From Nitrospirillum viridazoti CBAmc (GTDB lineage Bacteria; Pseudomonadota; Alphaproteobacteria; Azospirillales; Azospirillaceae), in contig NZ_CP022113.1 in assembly GCF_000730165.1 (NCBI RefSeq), forward strand, positions 434,001 to 498,000: 64,000 nt of DNA, given 5' to 3'. This document shows positions 41,560 through 52,065 of this stretch, piece by piece. The first letter of the stretch is position 1, and each line of letters begins with the position of its first letter. Below the pieces are notes generated by a model. That model was not told where the DNA came from and did no database searches. It was given only the letters and a program-made list of their open reading frames with translations. Made by a program: the position numbers and the translations under genes.

Positions 41560-41839
41560 GCCTCTCCCCCTTCTCCCGCGTCCGGTTCAGCCCGGACGTC
41601 GTGGCCCTTGGCGCCTGATGGTTCGATCCCTAGGGTTAAGGAGGAGGGCCCGATAAGGGAAATAGATTTGTTCTATATTTGCGATAGTAAAGTTTAATGA
41701 ATTCCACGCTGACCCTCCCGGGGCCGGGCAGCAGCGATAATCAAAATCTATCAATCGCATAAAGTTAATCTAATTCCTTCCGCCCTTCCGCCATGGCATT
41801 CCCAGGGACAGAAGACAGAATAGGGTGGGGAGGTTGACC
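41560..41839. promoter_or_regulatory. Divergent control region, CitMHS unit / tannase
   Basis: These 280 bases include an AT-rich core (41655-41780) with a CTAT-N7-ATAG dyad at 41673-41687 and several GATAA/ATCTATC-like half sites. A LysR-type site (T-N11-A) is plausible at the dyad. No regulator gene is directly adjacent, so the binding protein is unknown. Confidence 0.4.
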
Positions 41840-43393
41840 ATGCGTGTGATGACCTGGATGGGGGCGGCGGCCGGCGCCTTGCTGGTATGGGCCGCGAACG
41901 CCCCTGCGGCCCTGGCGGCCACCCCGAGCGTAGACTGCGCCAGCCTGGCCGGGCGCAGCTTGCCCGAGGCGCGCGTCCTGTCGGCCGAGCCCGTGGCCGC
42001 CGGCCCCTACAAGGCGCCGGACGGCACCGTCACCTTCCCCGACCTGCCCGCCTTCTGCCGCGTGGTGGCCATGGCCGAGACGGATGTGAAGGTGGAGGTC
42101 TGGCTGCCCGAGGCCGGGTGGAACGGCCGCTTCCAGGGCGTGGGCAACGGCGGCTTCGCCGGCAACTTCAGCTATTACGCCATGGGCCCAGCCCTGCGCG
42201 CCGGCTATGCCGTGGCCGGTACCGACACGGGCCACGGCCCGGCGGAAGGCAAGCCCGGTACCCGCCTGGACTGGATGCACGACCCCACCCAGTTGGCCAA
42301 CTGGGGCCACAACTCCATCCACCGCATGACCGTGGCGGCCAAGGCCATCGTCGCCGCCCGCTATGGCACGCCGGCGGCCAAGGCCTATTTCGAAGGCTGC
42401 TCCACCGGCGGCGCCCAGGCCATGACGGAGGCGGAGTATTTTCCCGGCGACTATGACGGCATCCATGCCGGCGCGCCGGGCATGAACTACACCCGCCTGA
42501 TGATGAGCTTCCTGTGGAGTTCGCGGGCGACGCTGCTGGATCCCGCCAGCACCCTGTCGGCGGAAAAGCTGACCCTGCTGCACCAGGCGGCGCTGAACGC
42601 TTGCGATGCCGCCGATGGCGTCAAGGACGGGCTGATCGAGAACCCGCAGGCCTGCCGGTTCGACCCTGGCGTGCTGCAATGTAAGCCTGATGCCACGGAC
42701 ACCACGGCCTGCCTGACGGCGCCGCAGGTGGCCGCCGTGCGCGCGCTCTATGCCGGCCCGCGCAACCCGCGCACGGGCGAGGCGATCTATCCCGGCCTGG
42801 TGCCGGGCAGCGAATGGGGCTGGGACCTGCAGCAGGGCAAGTTGCTGGAAGCCTATGTCATCCCCCTGTTCCAGAACATGGTCTACGACAACCTGTCCTG
42901 GCGCTGGCAGGACTTCGACTTCGACCGGGACGTGACGCTGACGGACGAAAAGGTCGGTGCCACCATCACCGCCGTGTCGCCGGACCTGTCCGCCTTCAAG
43001 GCGCGAGGCGGCAAACTGATCATAAGCCAGGGCTGGGCCGACCAGCTGAACGCCCAGACCTATCCCATCCAGTATTACCAGGCTGTGGCGGGCACGTCCG
43101 ATCCGGCCCAGGCGCGGGCGCGGCTGGGGGGATATTTCCGCCTGTTCATGGCGCCGGGCATGGGGCACTGCTATGGCGGCCCCGGCCCCAACCGTTTCGA
43201 TGCCGTAACCGCCCTGCGCGCTTGGGTGGAACAGGGCAAGGCGCCGGACCGGCTGGTCGCGGCCAAGCACGAGAAGGATCTGGACCCCACCTCCGCCGTG
43301 CTGCGCACCCGGCCCCTGTGCCCCTACCCCGCCGTCGCCCACTGGACCGGCAAGGGCTCCAGCGACGAGGCGGCGAACTTCACCTGCTGGTGA
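41840..43393 (+). CDS. Tannase / feruloyl esterase family protein
   Basis: This is a 517-residue exported esterase of the tannase family (PF07519 type). A signal sequence (GAAAGALLVWAANAPAALAA) precedes the mature enzyme. The nucleophile is in EGCSTGGAQAM (about residue 187), and the catalytic His, with its neighbouring Cys, is in APGMGHCYGG, matching the CS-D-HC arrangement of the family. GGGGAGG precedes the ATG; a GTG at 41825 is less likely. In the periplasm it would release ferulate, gallate or similar acids from plant esters, feeding the ligase-ech-aldehyde dehydrogenase genes upstream. Ferulate versus gallate ester preference cannot be told by eye. Its stop is 4 bases from that of a convergent LysR gene. 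Confidence 0.88.
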   Translation: MRVMTWMGAAAGALLVWAANAPAALAATPSVDCASLAGRSLPEARVLSAEPVAAGPYKAPDGTVTFPDLPAFCRVVAMAETDVKVEVWLPEAGWNGRFQGVGNGGFAGNFSYYAMGPALRAGYAVAGTDTGHGPAEGKPGTRLDWMHDPTQLANWGHNSIHRMTVAAKAIVAARYGTPAAKAYFEGCSTGGAQAMTEAEYFPGDYDGIHAGAPGMNYTRLMMSFLWSSRATLLDPASTLSAEKLTLLHQAALNACDAADGVKDGLIENPQACRFDPGVLQCKPDATDTTACLTAPQVAAVRALYAGPRNPRTGEAIYPGLVPGSEWGWDLQQGKLLEAYVIPLFQNMVYDNLSWRWQDFDFDRDVTLTDEKVGATITAVSPDLSAFKARGGKLIISQGWADQLNAQTYPIQYYQAVAGTSDPAQARARLGGYFRLFMAPGMGHCYGGPGPNRFDAVTALRAWVEQGKAPDRLVAAKHEKDLDPTSAVLRTRPLCPYPAVAHWTGKGSSDEAANFTCW

Positions 43394-43397
43394 CGGC

Positions 43398-44288
43398 TCA
43401 GGCCAGCATCATGCCGCGTGCAGCGGCGATGCGGTCGGCGATGTGCTCGCGCACAGCGGCAATACGCCGGGTGTGGTGGCTGTCCGGGTGGCTCAGCAGC
43501 CAGTAGGTGCGGGTGAAGCGTATGTCCGGCAGCACCCGCACCAGTTCCGGAAAGCCCGCAGCCGCGTAATCATGCAGCACGCCGATGCCGTGGCCGGACC
43601 GCACCGCCTCGATCTGGGCGACGACGCTGCCGCATTCGTAATGGCGGTCGGTGTGGCGGCCGACTTCTCCGGCGTAGTCGAGCGCCCGGCTGTAGGCGAA
43701 ATCCTCGACATGGGTGACGAACAGCCGGCCGGCCAGATCCGCCGTCGTACCCAGAGGGCCATGGCGGTCCAGATGCCTCTGACTGGCATAAAGGCTCAAG
43801 GAATAGTCGGTCAGCTTGCGCACCATCAGCCGGCCGTGGTCCGGCTGTTCCAGAGTGATGACCAGGTCCGCCTCGCGCCGGGAGAGGGAGAAGGTGCGCG
43901 GCAGGGGCACCAGCTGGATGGTCAGGCCGGGATGCCGTTCCGCCAAGGCGCCCAGTTCCCGCGCCAGGAAATAGGTGCCGATGCCGTCCGGCGCGCCCAC
44001 CCGCACCGTGCCGGTCAGCCGGTCGGCACTGCCGGAGAGGATGGACCCCGCCTGCAGCAGCTCGGACTCCATGCGCTCGGCCGCCGCCATCAGCGTCTCA
44101 CCCGCCGGTGTCAGGGTGCAGCCCTGGGGCCGGCGCTCCACCAACAGCACGCCCAGGGACGTTTCCAGCGCTGTCAGGTGTCGGGCCACCGTGGCGTGGT
44201 TCAGGCCCAGGCGCTGGCCAGCCCCCAGGATTTGCCCAGCACGGGCCACGGCCAGGAAGACGCGGACCTGATCCCATTCCATCGACAT
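43398..44288 (-). CDS. LysR-family regulator
   Basis: This is a 296-residue regulator. The N-terminal helix-turn-helix is [46 protein letters not shown], and the effector domain begins [18 protein letters not shown]. The NHATVARH variant of the recognition helix is that of the LysR subgroup often beside mmsA-type dehydrogenases. The start at 44288 gives the family length. It is divergent from the semialdehyde dehydrogenase gene (107 bases between), which is the probable target. Confidence 0.9.
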   Translation of the reverse strand: MSMEWDQVRVFLAVARAGQILGAGQRLGLNHATVARHLTALETSLGVLLVERRPQGCTLTPAGETLMAAAERMESELLQAGSILSGSADRLTGTVRVGAPDGIGTYFLARELGALAERHPGLTIQLVPLPRTFSLSRREADLVITLEQPDHGRLMVRKLTDYSLSLYASQRHLDRHGPLGTTADLAGRLFVTHVEDFAYSRALDYAGEVGRHTDRHYECGSVVAQIEAVRSGHGIGVLHDYAAAGFPELVRVLPDIRFTRTYWLLSHPDSHHTRRIAAVREHIADRIAAARGMMLA

Positions 44289-44395
44289 ATCCAGACTATA
44301 AAATCTGCACAACGAAGCCGCGACATTGCAGGTTGATGCGCAGTTCTGCAAGCCGGATAAGCGAGGGGATAAGACCCGGCGGAGGAACGAGCGCC

Positions 44396-45895
<1,500 letters not shown>

Positions 45896-45898
45896 GCC

Positions 45899-46246
45899 TT
45901 ACTGCTCGGCCAGGCTGAAGATGCGTTCCGCCGGCACCCATTTCTCCCCCAGCTTGGCCCAGGGCAAGGGGCGCTGAAAGGTATCCATCAGCGCCTCCCA
46001 AGCCTGGACGTCGGGATCGGCGGCGTCGGCCTCGGCCTTGGCTTCGGGGTCGTAGTCATCCGTCACCTCCACGATCATCGCCAGCCGGTCGCCGCAGAGA
46101 TGGATTTCCATCTCCAGGATGCCGGCCTGGCGGATGGCGCGCACCACGGCCGGCGGCACCTTACCGGGCGCGTGCCACTGGCGATAACGCTCGATCAAGG
46201 CGGGATCGGACTTCAGGTCCAACATCAGGACATGGCGGTTCATCAT
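45899..46246 (-). CDS. L-rhamnose / L-fucose mutarotase family protein
   Basis: This is a 115-residue protein of the RhaM-type mutarotase family: RHVLMLDLKSDPALIERYRQWH at the N-terminus, MEIHLCGDRLAMIVEV in the middle, and WVPAERIFSLAEQ at the end. It interconverts the anomers of a 6-deoxyhexose. It is the last gene of the glycosidase operon, 17 bases after GH92. Since that operon contains an alpha-L-fucosidase, L-fucose is the more likely substrate here; this is inference. The start is one of two adjacent ATGs; longer frames upstream lie inside the GH92 gene. Confidence 0.85.
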   Translation of the reverse strand: MMNRHVLMLDLKSDPALIERYRQWHAPGKVPPAVVRAIRQAGILEMEIHLCGDRLAMIVEVTDDYDPEAKAEADAADPDVQAWEALMDTFQRPLPWAKLGEKWVPAERIFSLAEQ

Positions 46247-46263
46247 TGTCTTTCTTGTGATAT

Positions 46264-48597
46264 TCACACCTTGACGGGCGCGAAGGACGGCGGCCGGTCG
46301 GCCGCGTCGGCACCGAAGCGGGGGTTGGGCTTGGGGCCCATCTGGAAAGTCAGCCGGCCGCCCGCCGCCAGGCTGGCATGGCTGATCCAGCTCTTGGTAT
46401 AGGCTGCTCCATTCCAGGAGACGGATTGGATATAGGGACTGTCGGGCCCGTTGCCCGGCGCCTCCACCACCAGCCGGCGCCCCTGCCCCACGGTCAGCTC
46501 CGCCCGCCGGAACAGGGGCGAGCCGAAGACGTAGATGGGCGTCACGGGGTCGACGGCATAAAGGCCCAGGGCGCTCATGAGGTACCAGGCGCTCATCTGA
46601 CCGCAATCCTCATTGCCCGCCAGGCCATCGGGTTGGTCCTGGTGCATGGTGCGCAACAGCATGCGCACCCGCGCCTGGGTCTTATGAGGGGCGCCGGCGT
46701 AGGCGTAGAGATAGGCCACGTGGTGGCTGGGCTCATTGCCGTGGGCGTATTGGCCCACTAGGCCCGCGATGTCCGGCGGCGCGTCCGCCGGCATCTCGGA
46801 ACTGGTGGTGAACAGCTCATCCAGCTTGCGCTCGAACGCGCCGGCCCCGCCGAACATCTCCATATAGCCGTAGAGGTCATGCTGGTTCAGGAAGGTGGCC
46901 TGCCAGGCGTTGCTCTCGGTGAAATCCCGCCATTTCTTCATGTGACCCATGGCACGGGGATCGAAGGGCTCGATCCACTTGCCGGCACCGTCGCGGGCGC
47001 GCACGAAGGTCAGTGCCGGGTCGAAGACATGGCGGTAATTGCGGGAGCGTTCGGCCAGGGCGCGGGCGTCGTCGCGGGCGCCGGCCCCCGCCGCCAGATG
47101 GGCCATGGCCCAATCGTCGTAGGCGTATTCCAGCGTGCGGCTGACCGCCTCATCCACCGTGTCGCTGGGAATGTAGCCCAGGCGCCGATACTCGCCCATG
47201 CCCAGGGTGGTGTCCTCGAAGGCCCGCTTGCGGAACACCGGCCAGGCGGCCTTGTAGTCGATGCCCTTGAAGCCCTTGGCCTGCGCCTCCGCCAACACCA
47301 CGGCGGAATGCCAGCCGATCATGCAGCCCGTCTCCCGCCCCTGCAGCGGCCAGACGGGCGGGCCGGCCGGGCTTTCCACCGCCATGCGCACCAGCCCGTC
47401 CACGAGGTCGGGCACGCGATCGGGCTGCACCAAGGTGAACAGGGGGTGCAGGGCGCGATAGGTATCCCACAGCGAATAGGTGGAATAGGTGTGGCGCCCC
47501 GCCGGCATCTGATGCACGGCGTCGTCCATGCCGCGATAGCGCCCGTCCCCATCGCTGAACAGGGTGGGCGCCAGCAGGGCGTGGTAGAGGGCGGTGTAGA
47601 AGATGCGGCGGTCGGCGTCGCTATCCGCGTCGATGCGGATGCGGGACAGCTCCGCCTGCCAGGCGTTGCGCGCCGCCACCCGCACGCGGTCGAAATCCCA
47701 GCCGGGAATGTCGCCCTGCAGGTTGCGTAGCGCGCCCGCCTCATCCACGGCGGACAGGCCGACCTTGACCAGCAGGGGCGCCTGGGCGGCGTCGGGATAA
47801 TGCAGCGCGCACTTCAGGTTGGTGCCGGCCGCCTGGTCGCCCGCCACCGGCTGGTCGTCGGAATAGAGCTGCGCCGTGGTGAAGGGCCGGGACAGCTTCA
47901 GGGCGAAGTAGATGTGGCGCCCGTCGGCCCACTGGTGCACCCGCCGGCCGCCCACCAGGGTGTCGTTGCCCACCAGGCGCAGGCTGGCGTCGGTCACCCG
48001 GGTGGGCACGCCGTGCTTGTCCTGCATGCCGTGGTGGAAGTCGACCAGCAGATGAGCCCCGTCCTTTCCCTGCGGAAAGATATAGCGGTGCAGACCGGCA
48101 CGCGCCGTGGCCGTCAGTTCCGCCGCGATCCCGCTGTCCTTCAGCCGCACGCGGTAATAGCCGGGGGTGGCCTGTTCGTCGGCATGGTCGAAGCGGGCGC
48201 GGTAACCACCCTCGGGAGACTCAAGACTGCCCGGTTGCAGCACGACCGGGCCGAGCCTGGGCACCACCAGCACGTCCAGCATGTCGCCCACGCCGGTGCC
48301 GCTGAGATGGGTATGGGAAAAGCCCATCAGGGTGCGGTCGTCCTGGTGATAGCCGGAGCAAGAGTCCCAGCGGCCATTGTCCGTGTCCGGGCTCAGTTGC
48401 ACCATGCCGAAGGGCACGGTGGCGCCGGGATAGGTGTGGCCATGACCGCCGGTGCCGATGAAGGGATCGACCCAGCGGGTGAGGTCCTCGCCCTCCCCTG
48501 CCCCTTCCCTGGCCCAGGCCGCCGCCACCGGCAGCCCACGTCCGCCCAGCAAGGCCAGGCCGGCGGTGCCCCCCAGCAACGTCCGACGTGTCAGCAT
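46264..48597 (-). CDS. GH92 alpha-mannosidase, Tat signal
   Basis: This is a 777-residue exported exo-alpha-mannosidase. VDPFIGTGGHGHTYPGATVPFG and SHTHLSGTG are N-terminal GH92 signatures. The C-terminal domain has the catalytic-acid motif YAHGNEPSHHVAYLY (Glu near residue 622) and GNEDCGQMSAWYLMSALG. Calcium-dependent GH92 enzymes trim alpha-1,2/1,3/1,6-mannose from N-glycans. The leader TRRTLLGGTAGLALLGG has a twin-arginine pair, so export folded through Tat is likely. AAGGAG precedes the ATG at 48597. It is the penultimate gene of the operon. Confidence 0.93.
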   Translation of the reverse strand: MLTRRTLLGGTAGLALLGGRGLPVAAAWAREGAGEGEDLTRWVDPFIGTGGHGHTYPGATVPFGMVQLSPDTDNGRWDSCSGYHQDDRTLMGFSHTHLSGTGVGDMLDVLVVPRLGPVVLQPGSLESPEGGYRARFDHADEQATPGYYRVRLKDSGIAAELTATARAGLHRYIFPQGKDGAHLLVDFHHGMQDKHGVPTRVTDASLRLVGNDTLVGGRRVHQWADGRHIYFALKLSRPFTTAQLYSDDQPVAGDQAAGTNLKCALHYPDAAQAPLLVKVGLSAVDEAGALRNLQGDIPGWDFDRVRVAARNAWQAELSRIRIDADSDADRRIFYTALYHALLAPTLFSDGDGRYRGMDDAVHQMPAGRHTYSTYSLWDTYRALHPLFTLVQPDRVPDLVDGLVRMAVESPAGPPVWPLQGRETGCMIGWHSAVVLAEAQAKGFKGIDYKAAWPVFRKRAFEDTTLGMGEYRRLGYIPSDTVDEAVSRTLEYAYDDWAMAHLAAGAGARDDARALAERSRNYRHVFDPALTFVRARDGAGKWIEPFDPRAMGHMKKWRDFTESNAWQATFLNQHDLYGYMEMFGGAGAFERKLDELFTTSSEMPADAPPDIAGLVGQYAHGNEPSHHVAYLYAYAGAPHKTQARVRMLLRTMHQDQPDGLAGNEDCGQMSAWYLMSALGLYAVDPVTPIYVFGSPLFRRAELTVGQGRRLVVEAPGNGPDSPYIQSVSWNGAAYTKSWISHASLAAGGRLTFQMGPKPNPRFGADAADRPPSFAPVKV

Positions 48598-48692
48598 GAT
48601 CTTCTCCTTCCCCATCGCGTCCCCGCCTGCTGGCGGGGCGCCCACGGTGCCACCGTCCCTCGCGGGAACCGGCGGGCTGATTATGTGGATAC

Positions 48693-50540
48693 CTATTCCT
48701 TGACCTGTCCGGGCAGGTCCCAAATCTGCGCGCGACCGCCGGCCAGGCTGGCGTCCAGGACTGGATGCAGGTCGAAAACGATGACCTCATTCACCCCGAC
48801 CTTGAGAAAGCTCTCTGGCACGAACAGGGTGCGCTGCGGCCCGACCGACCAATGACGGCCGAGATTGTGGCCGTTCACCCAGGCGTAGCCTTTGCCCCAG
48901 CCACGCATGTCGAGGAAGGTGTAGCCGGCCTCCTTGACCTCGAACGTGCCGCGGTGAAAGGCGGGGCCGTCGCTCACCGTGCCAACCCGGAACGCCAGGC
49001 CGCCCAAGTCGTCCAGCGGCAACCCCTCGTGGGTCCAGCCCTGCAAAGACTGGTCCTCCAGCGCCACCCCGCCGATGAGGCCCTTCTGGTCCCGGCCGAT
49101 GCGCTCGCCATAATTGACGTGCCCCATGGTGTCGACCAGGATCTCCAGGCTGTCCCCCGCCTGGACGGACAGGGTGATTTCCCGTTCGCTCAGGCGCCGG
49201 TCCAGCACGCCGACGCGGCGCCCGTTGACCGACACCACGGCGTAATCGCGGACCTCGCCGATACGCAAGGTGCCTTTGGCGGCTTTGGCGAACCGGTGGC
49301 GATAGCGCATGAGACCGTGGTTTTGACCCAGGGATTCCAGCGTCCGGGGGGCCGGCGCCGCCACCGGTCTGCCGAACAGGGGCGTAACCGCCGCCGTCTC
49401 GGTCAGCCGGAAGCGGGGAATTTCCAGCGCCTTCTGTGGCGCCGGCAGGGGGGCGAACCGCTCCGCCGGCAGATAGCGCCTCATCACCTCCAGCACTGCG
49501 CTGAATTTCGGCGTGGGGCGCCCGGCCTCATCGAACAGGGCGTCATAGTCATAGCTGGAGATGTCGGGCTGATAGGTTTCGGTCTTGCGATCGAAGTTGG
49601 CGCCGGCATCGAACCCGAACGACGTACCGCCGTGCGCCATGTAGAAGCTGACCGAGATCTGGCGGTCCAGCATCCATGTCAGGCTGTCGAGCAAGGGCGG
49701 CGCCGGCATCGCGGAATGCACCTCGCCGAAATGATCGAACCATCCGCCCCAGAGTTCGGTACAGATGCGCGGACCGGATGGCTTGAACGCGGCGTAGCGC
49801 TTGAACTCCTCCTCCGCCTTGTCCGTGGTGCCGAAATTGATGCCGTTGATCAGCGACGGCAGGGTGCCCTTTTCGATGACCGACGCGCCGTCGACCGTGT
49901 ACAGCGCGCCGTCGAATCCCGCCGACCGGATCTGGTCGCGCACCGCCTCCATATAGGCGCGGTCCTGCCCGAAGGAGCCGTACTCATTCTCCACCTGGGT
50001 CATCAGGACCGGCCCGCCCTTGTCGATCTCCAGATGGGCGACCTCTTGCCCCAGCCGCTTCAGCCAGCGGCCGGACAGCTCCATATAGGTCGGGTCCAGC
50101 GACCGCGCCTTGACGCTTTCGTCCGCGAAAACCCAGGCCGGCAACGCGCCGCCGTCCCATTCCGCGCAGGCGTAGGGCCCGATGCGCAGCAGGACGTGCA
50201 GGCCCTCCTCCTGCGCCAGGGCCAGCCAGGCGGACAGGTCCAGGTTGCCGGTGAAGTCATACCGCCCCGGCGCCTTTTCATGGGCGTTCCAGAAGACGTA
50301 GGCGCTGAGCGTATTCAGCCCCAGGCTCTTCAGCTTGCGCAGGCGGTCGCGCCAGTCCGCACGGGCGATGCGGGGATAGTGCAGCTCCCCGGCCAGGATC
50401 TGCAGGGGCTGGCCGTCCAGCAGGAAGTGGTCGCCGTTGGTGGTGAAACGGCTGGTGCCGGCTCGCGCGGCGGTGAAAGGCGCCAGGGCGCCAGCGGTGA
50501 GACCGGCGGCGCCGGCCAGTAAGGTTCTGCGGGGGATCAT
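48693..50540 (-). CDS. GH35 beta-galactosidase, Tat signal
   Basis: This is a 615-residue exported enzyme. HYPRIARADWRDRLRKLKSLGLNTLSAYVFWNAHE is the GH35 N-terminal block. The acid/base Glu is in QVENEYGSFG (about residue 184) and the nucleophile in TELWGGWFDHFG (about 262). Jelly-roll domains fill the C-terminal half. The leader MIPRRTLLAGAAGLTAGAL carries twin arginines. GH35 enzymes often prefer beta-1,3-galactose, which fits the Lewis-a cap of plant N-glycans; the linkage here is not proven. The ribosome site is weak. Confidence 0.92.
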   Translation of the reverse strand: MIPRRTLLAGAAGLTAGALAPFTAARAGTSRFTTNGDHFLLDGQPLQILAGELHYPRIARADWRDRLRKLKSLGLNTLSAYVFWNAHEKAPGRYDFTGNLDLSAWLALAQEEGLHVLLRIGPYACAEWDGGALPAWVFADESVKARSLDPTYMELSGRWLKRLGQEVAHLEIDKGGPVLMTQVENEYGSFGQDRAYMEAVRDQIRSAGFDGALYTVDGASVIEKGTLPSLINGINFGTTDKAEEEFKRYAAFKPSGPRICTELWGGWFDHFGEVHSAMPAPPLLDSLTWMLDRQISVSFYMAHGGTSFGFDAGANFDRKTETYQPDISSYDYDALFDEAGRPTPKFSAVLEVMRRYLPAERFAPLPAPQKALEIPRFRLTETAAVTPLFGRPVAAPAPRTLESLGQNHGLMRYRHRFAKAAKGTLRIGEVRDYAVVSVNGRRVGVLDRRLSEREITLSVQAGDSLEILVDTMGHVNYGERIGRDQKGLIGGVALEDQSLQGWTHEGLPLDDLGGLAFRVGTVSDGPAFHRGTFEVKEAGYTFLDMRGWGKGYAWVNGHNLGRHWSVGPQRTLFVPESFLKVGVNEVIVFDLHPVLDASLAGGRAQIWDLPGQVKE

Positions 50541-50605
50541 GGCTGTCCGGTTTGAGAGGTGCTGGGGCGCGGCCCCGTCAGGCTTCGGCATGCGTGTCCT
50601 CCCCC

Positions 50606-52042
50606 TCAGCGCACGGGCGCGCGCAGCAGCGCCGGCTTGCGGGCCAGAAGGTCGATCATCAGTTCGCCGAACAGGGTGTTGGCCCAGGCGAACCAGGACC
50701 GGGTGAAATGGGTGGGGTCATCCTGGTCGAAGGCCTCATGCATGAAGCCGGTACCGGCATGCGTGGCCTTCAGCCAGGCCAGGCACTGGCGGATCTCGGC
50801 GTCGTCGTCGCTGGTCAGGGCGCGCACGATGATGGCCATGGGCCAAATCATGCGCAGGCCTTCATGTGGGCCGCCAACACCTTCCCCGGCGGTGCCCTGG
50901 AAGAAATAGGGGTTGTCGTCGCTCCACACCCGCGCCCGCGTGCGGCGGTACAGGGGATCGTCGGCAGCGCAGCAGCCCAGGTAGGGCAGGCCCAGCAGGC
51001 TGGGCACATTGGCGTCGTCCATGAACAGGCGGTTGCCGAAGCCGTCGACCTCATAGGCCCAGATGTCCTGGCCGGCTGCGTCGGCCATGCGGCCATGGGC
51101 ATGCACCGCCGTCTCGACCTCCGCCGCCAGGGCCAGCGCGTCCTGGGCCAGCGCTTCCTCCCCACCCACGGCGCGCCAGAGGGGCACCAGCAGGCGGAGG
51201 GCTGCGACCGCGAACAGGTTGCCGGGGATGTTAAAGGCATACAGGCAGGCGTCATCCGAGGGGCGGAACATGGCGTGGATCATGCCCACCTTGCGCGTGG
51301 GGAAGCCGTAGCCGTCCAGCGCCAGGGTTTCCGTCGGCGTCTCCGCCTTGCGCTGGAAGCGATAGGGGCCGGGGCCGTCCTTGCGCTGCTGCTGGCGCAA
51401 GGTGGCGACCACCAGGCGCGTGGCCGCCCGCCATTCCTTATCGAACGGCGTCACATCCCCGGTGGCCCGCCAATAGCCGTGGGCCAGGCGAATGGGATAG
51501 CACAGGCTGTCGATCTCCCACTTCCGCTCCGCCACGCCGGGCTTCATGTCCGTCAGGTCGTCCACCGCCCACTTGTTGGGGGTGGTGCCCTTGGGGTCCG
51601 GCAGGAAGGCGTTGGCGTAGGGGTCGATCAGGATGCAGCGGGCCTGGCGGTGGATCAGGCCCTGGAATACCTGGCGCAAAACGGCGTCGTTCCTGGCCAG
51701 CGGCAGGTAGGGCCACACCTGGGCGGAGCTGTCGCGCAGCCACAGGCATTCGATGTCGCCGGTGATGACGAAGCTGTCGGCCTTGCCATCCAGCCGTCCC
51801 AGTTCCACGGTCGTGTCCAGGGTGTTGGGGAAGCAGTTCTCGAACAGCCAGGCCAGCTCTGGATCCGCGATGGCGGCCTTCACCCGCGCCAGCTCCCGCT
51901 CCACCGCCGGGCTGGACACCTTGCGTTGGGCCGGCGGCGGGCGCCGGCTGGCAAGGGGGGCGGCACGGGCATGCCCTGCCGGGAAGGCCCCGATCAGGGC
52001 GCCGCCCGCCAAGCCCCACAGCGCGTCACGCCGGCTGATCAT
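50606..52042 (-). CDS. GH125 exo-alpha-1,6-mannosidase, Tat signal
   Basis: This is a 478-residue member of GH125 (former DUF1237). TGDIECLWLRDSSAQVWPYLPL, KWEIDSLCYPIRLAHGYW and FDQDDPTHFTRSWFAWANTLFGELM are family blocks with the catalytic acids. Characterised members remove alpha-1,6-mannose from N-glycan cores and fungal mannans. The leader MISRRDALWGLAGG has twin arginines. I chose the ATG at 52042 for its GAGGAAG site; the ATG at 52069, nine codons upstream, overlaps the GH3 stop and could be used by coupling. Confidence 0.9.
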   Translation of the reverse strand: MISRRDALWGLAGGALIGAFPAGHARAAPLASRRPPPAQRKVSSPAVERELARVKAAIADPELAWLFENCFPNTLDTTVELGRLDGKADSFVITGDIECLWLRDSSAQVWPYLPLARNDAVLRQVFQGLIHRQARCILIDPYANAFLPDPKGTTPNKWAVDDLTDMKPGVAERKWEIDSLCYPIRLAHGYWRATGDVTPFDKEWRAATRLVVATLRQQQRKDGPGPYRFQRKAETPTETLALDGYGFPTRKVGMIHAMFRPSDDACLYAFNIPGNLFAVAALRLLVPLWRAVGGEEALAQDALALAAEVETAVHAHGRMADAAGQDIWAYEVDGFGNRLFMDDANVPSLLGLPYLGCCAADDPLYRRTRARVWSDDNPYFFQGTAGEGVGGPHEGLRMIWPMAIIVRALTSDDDAEIRQCLAWLKATHAGTGFMHEAFDQDDPTHFTRSWFAWANTLFGELMIDLLARKPALLRAPVR

Positions 52043-52065
52043 CGCGTCTTCCTCATTTCGGCCCT

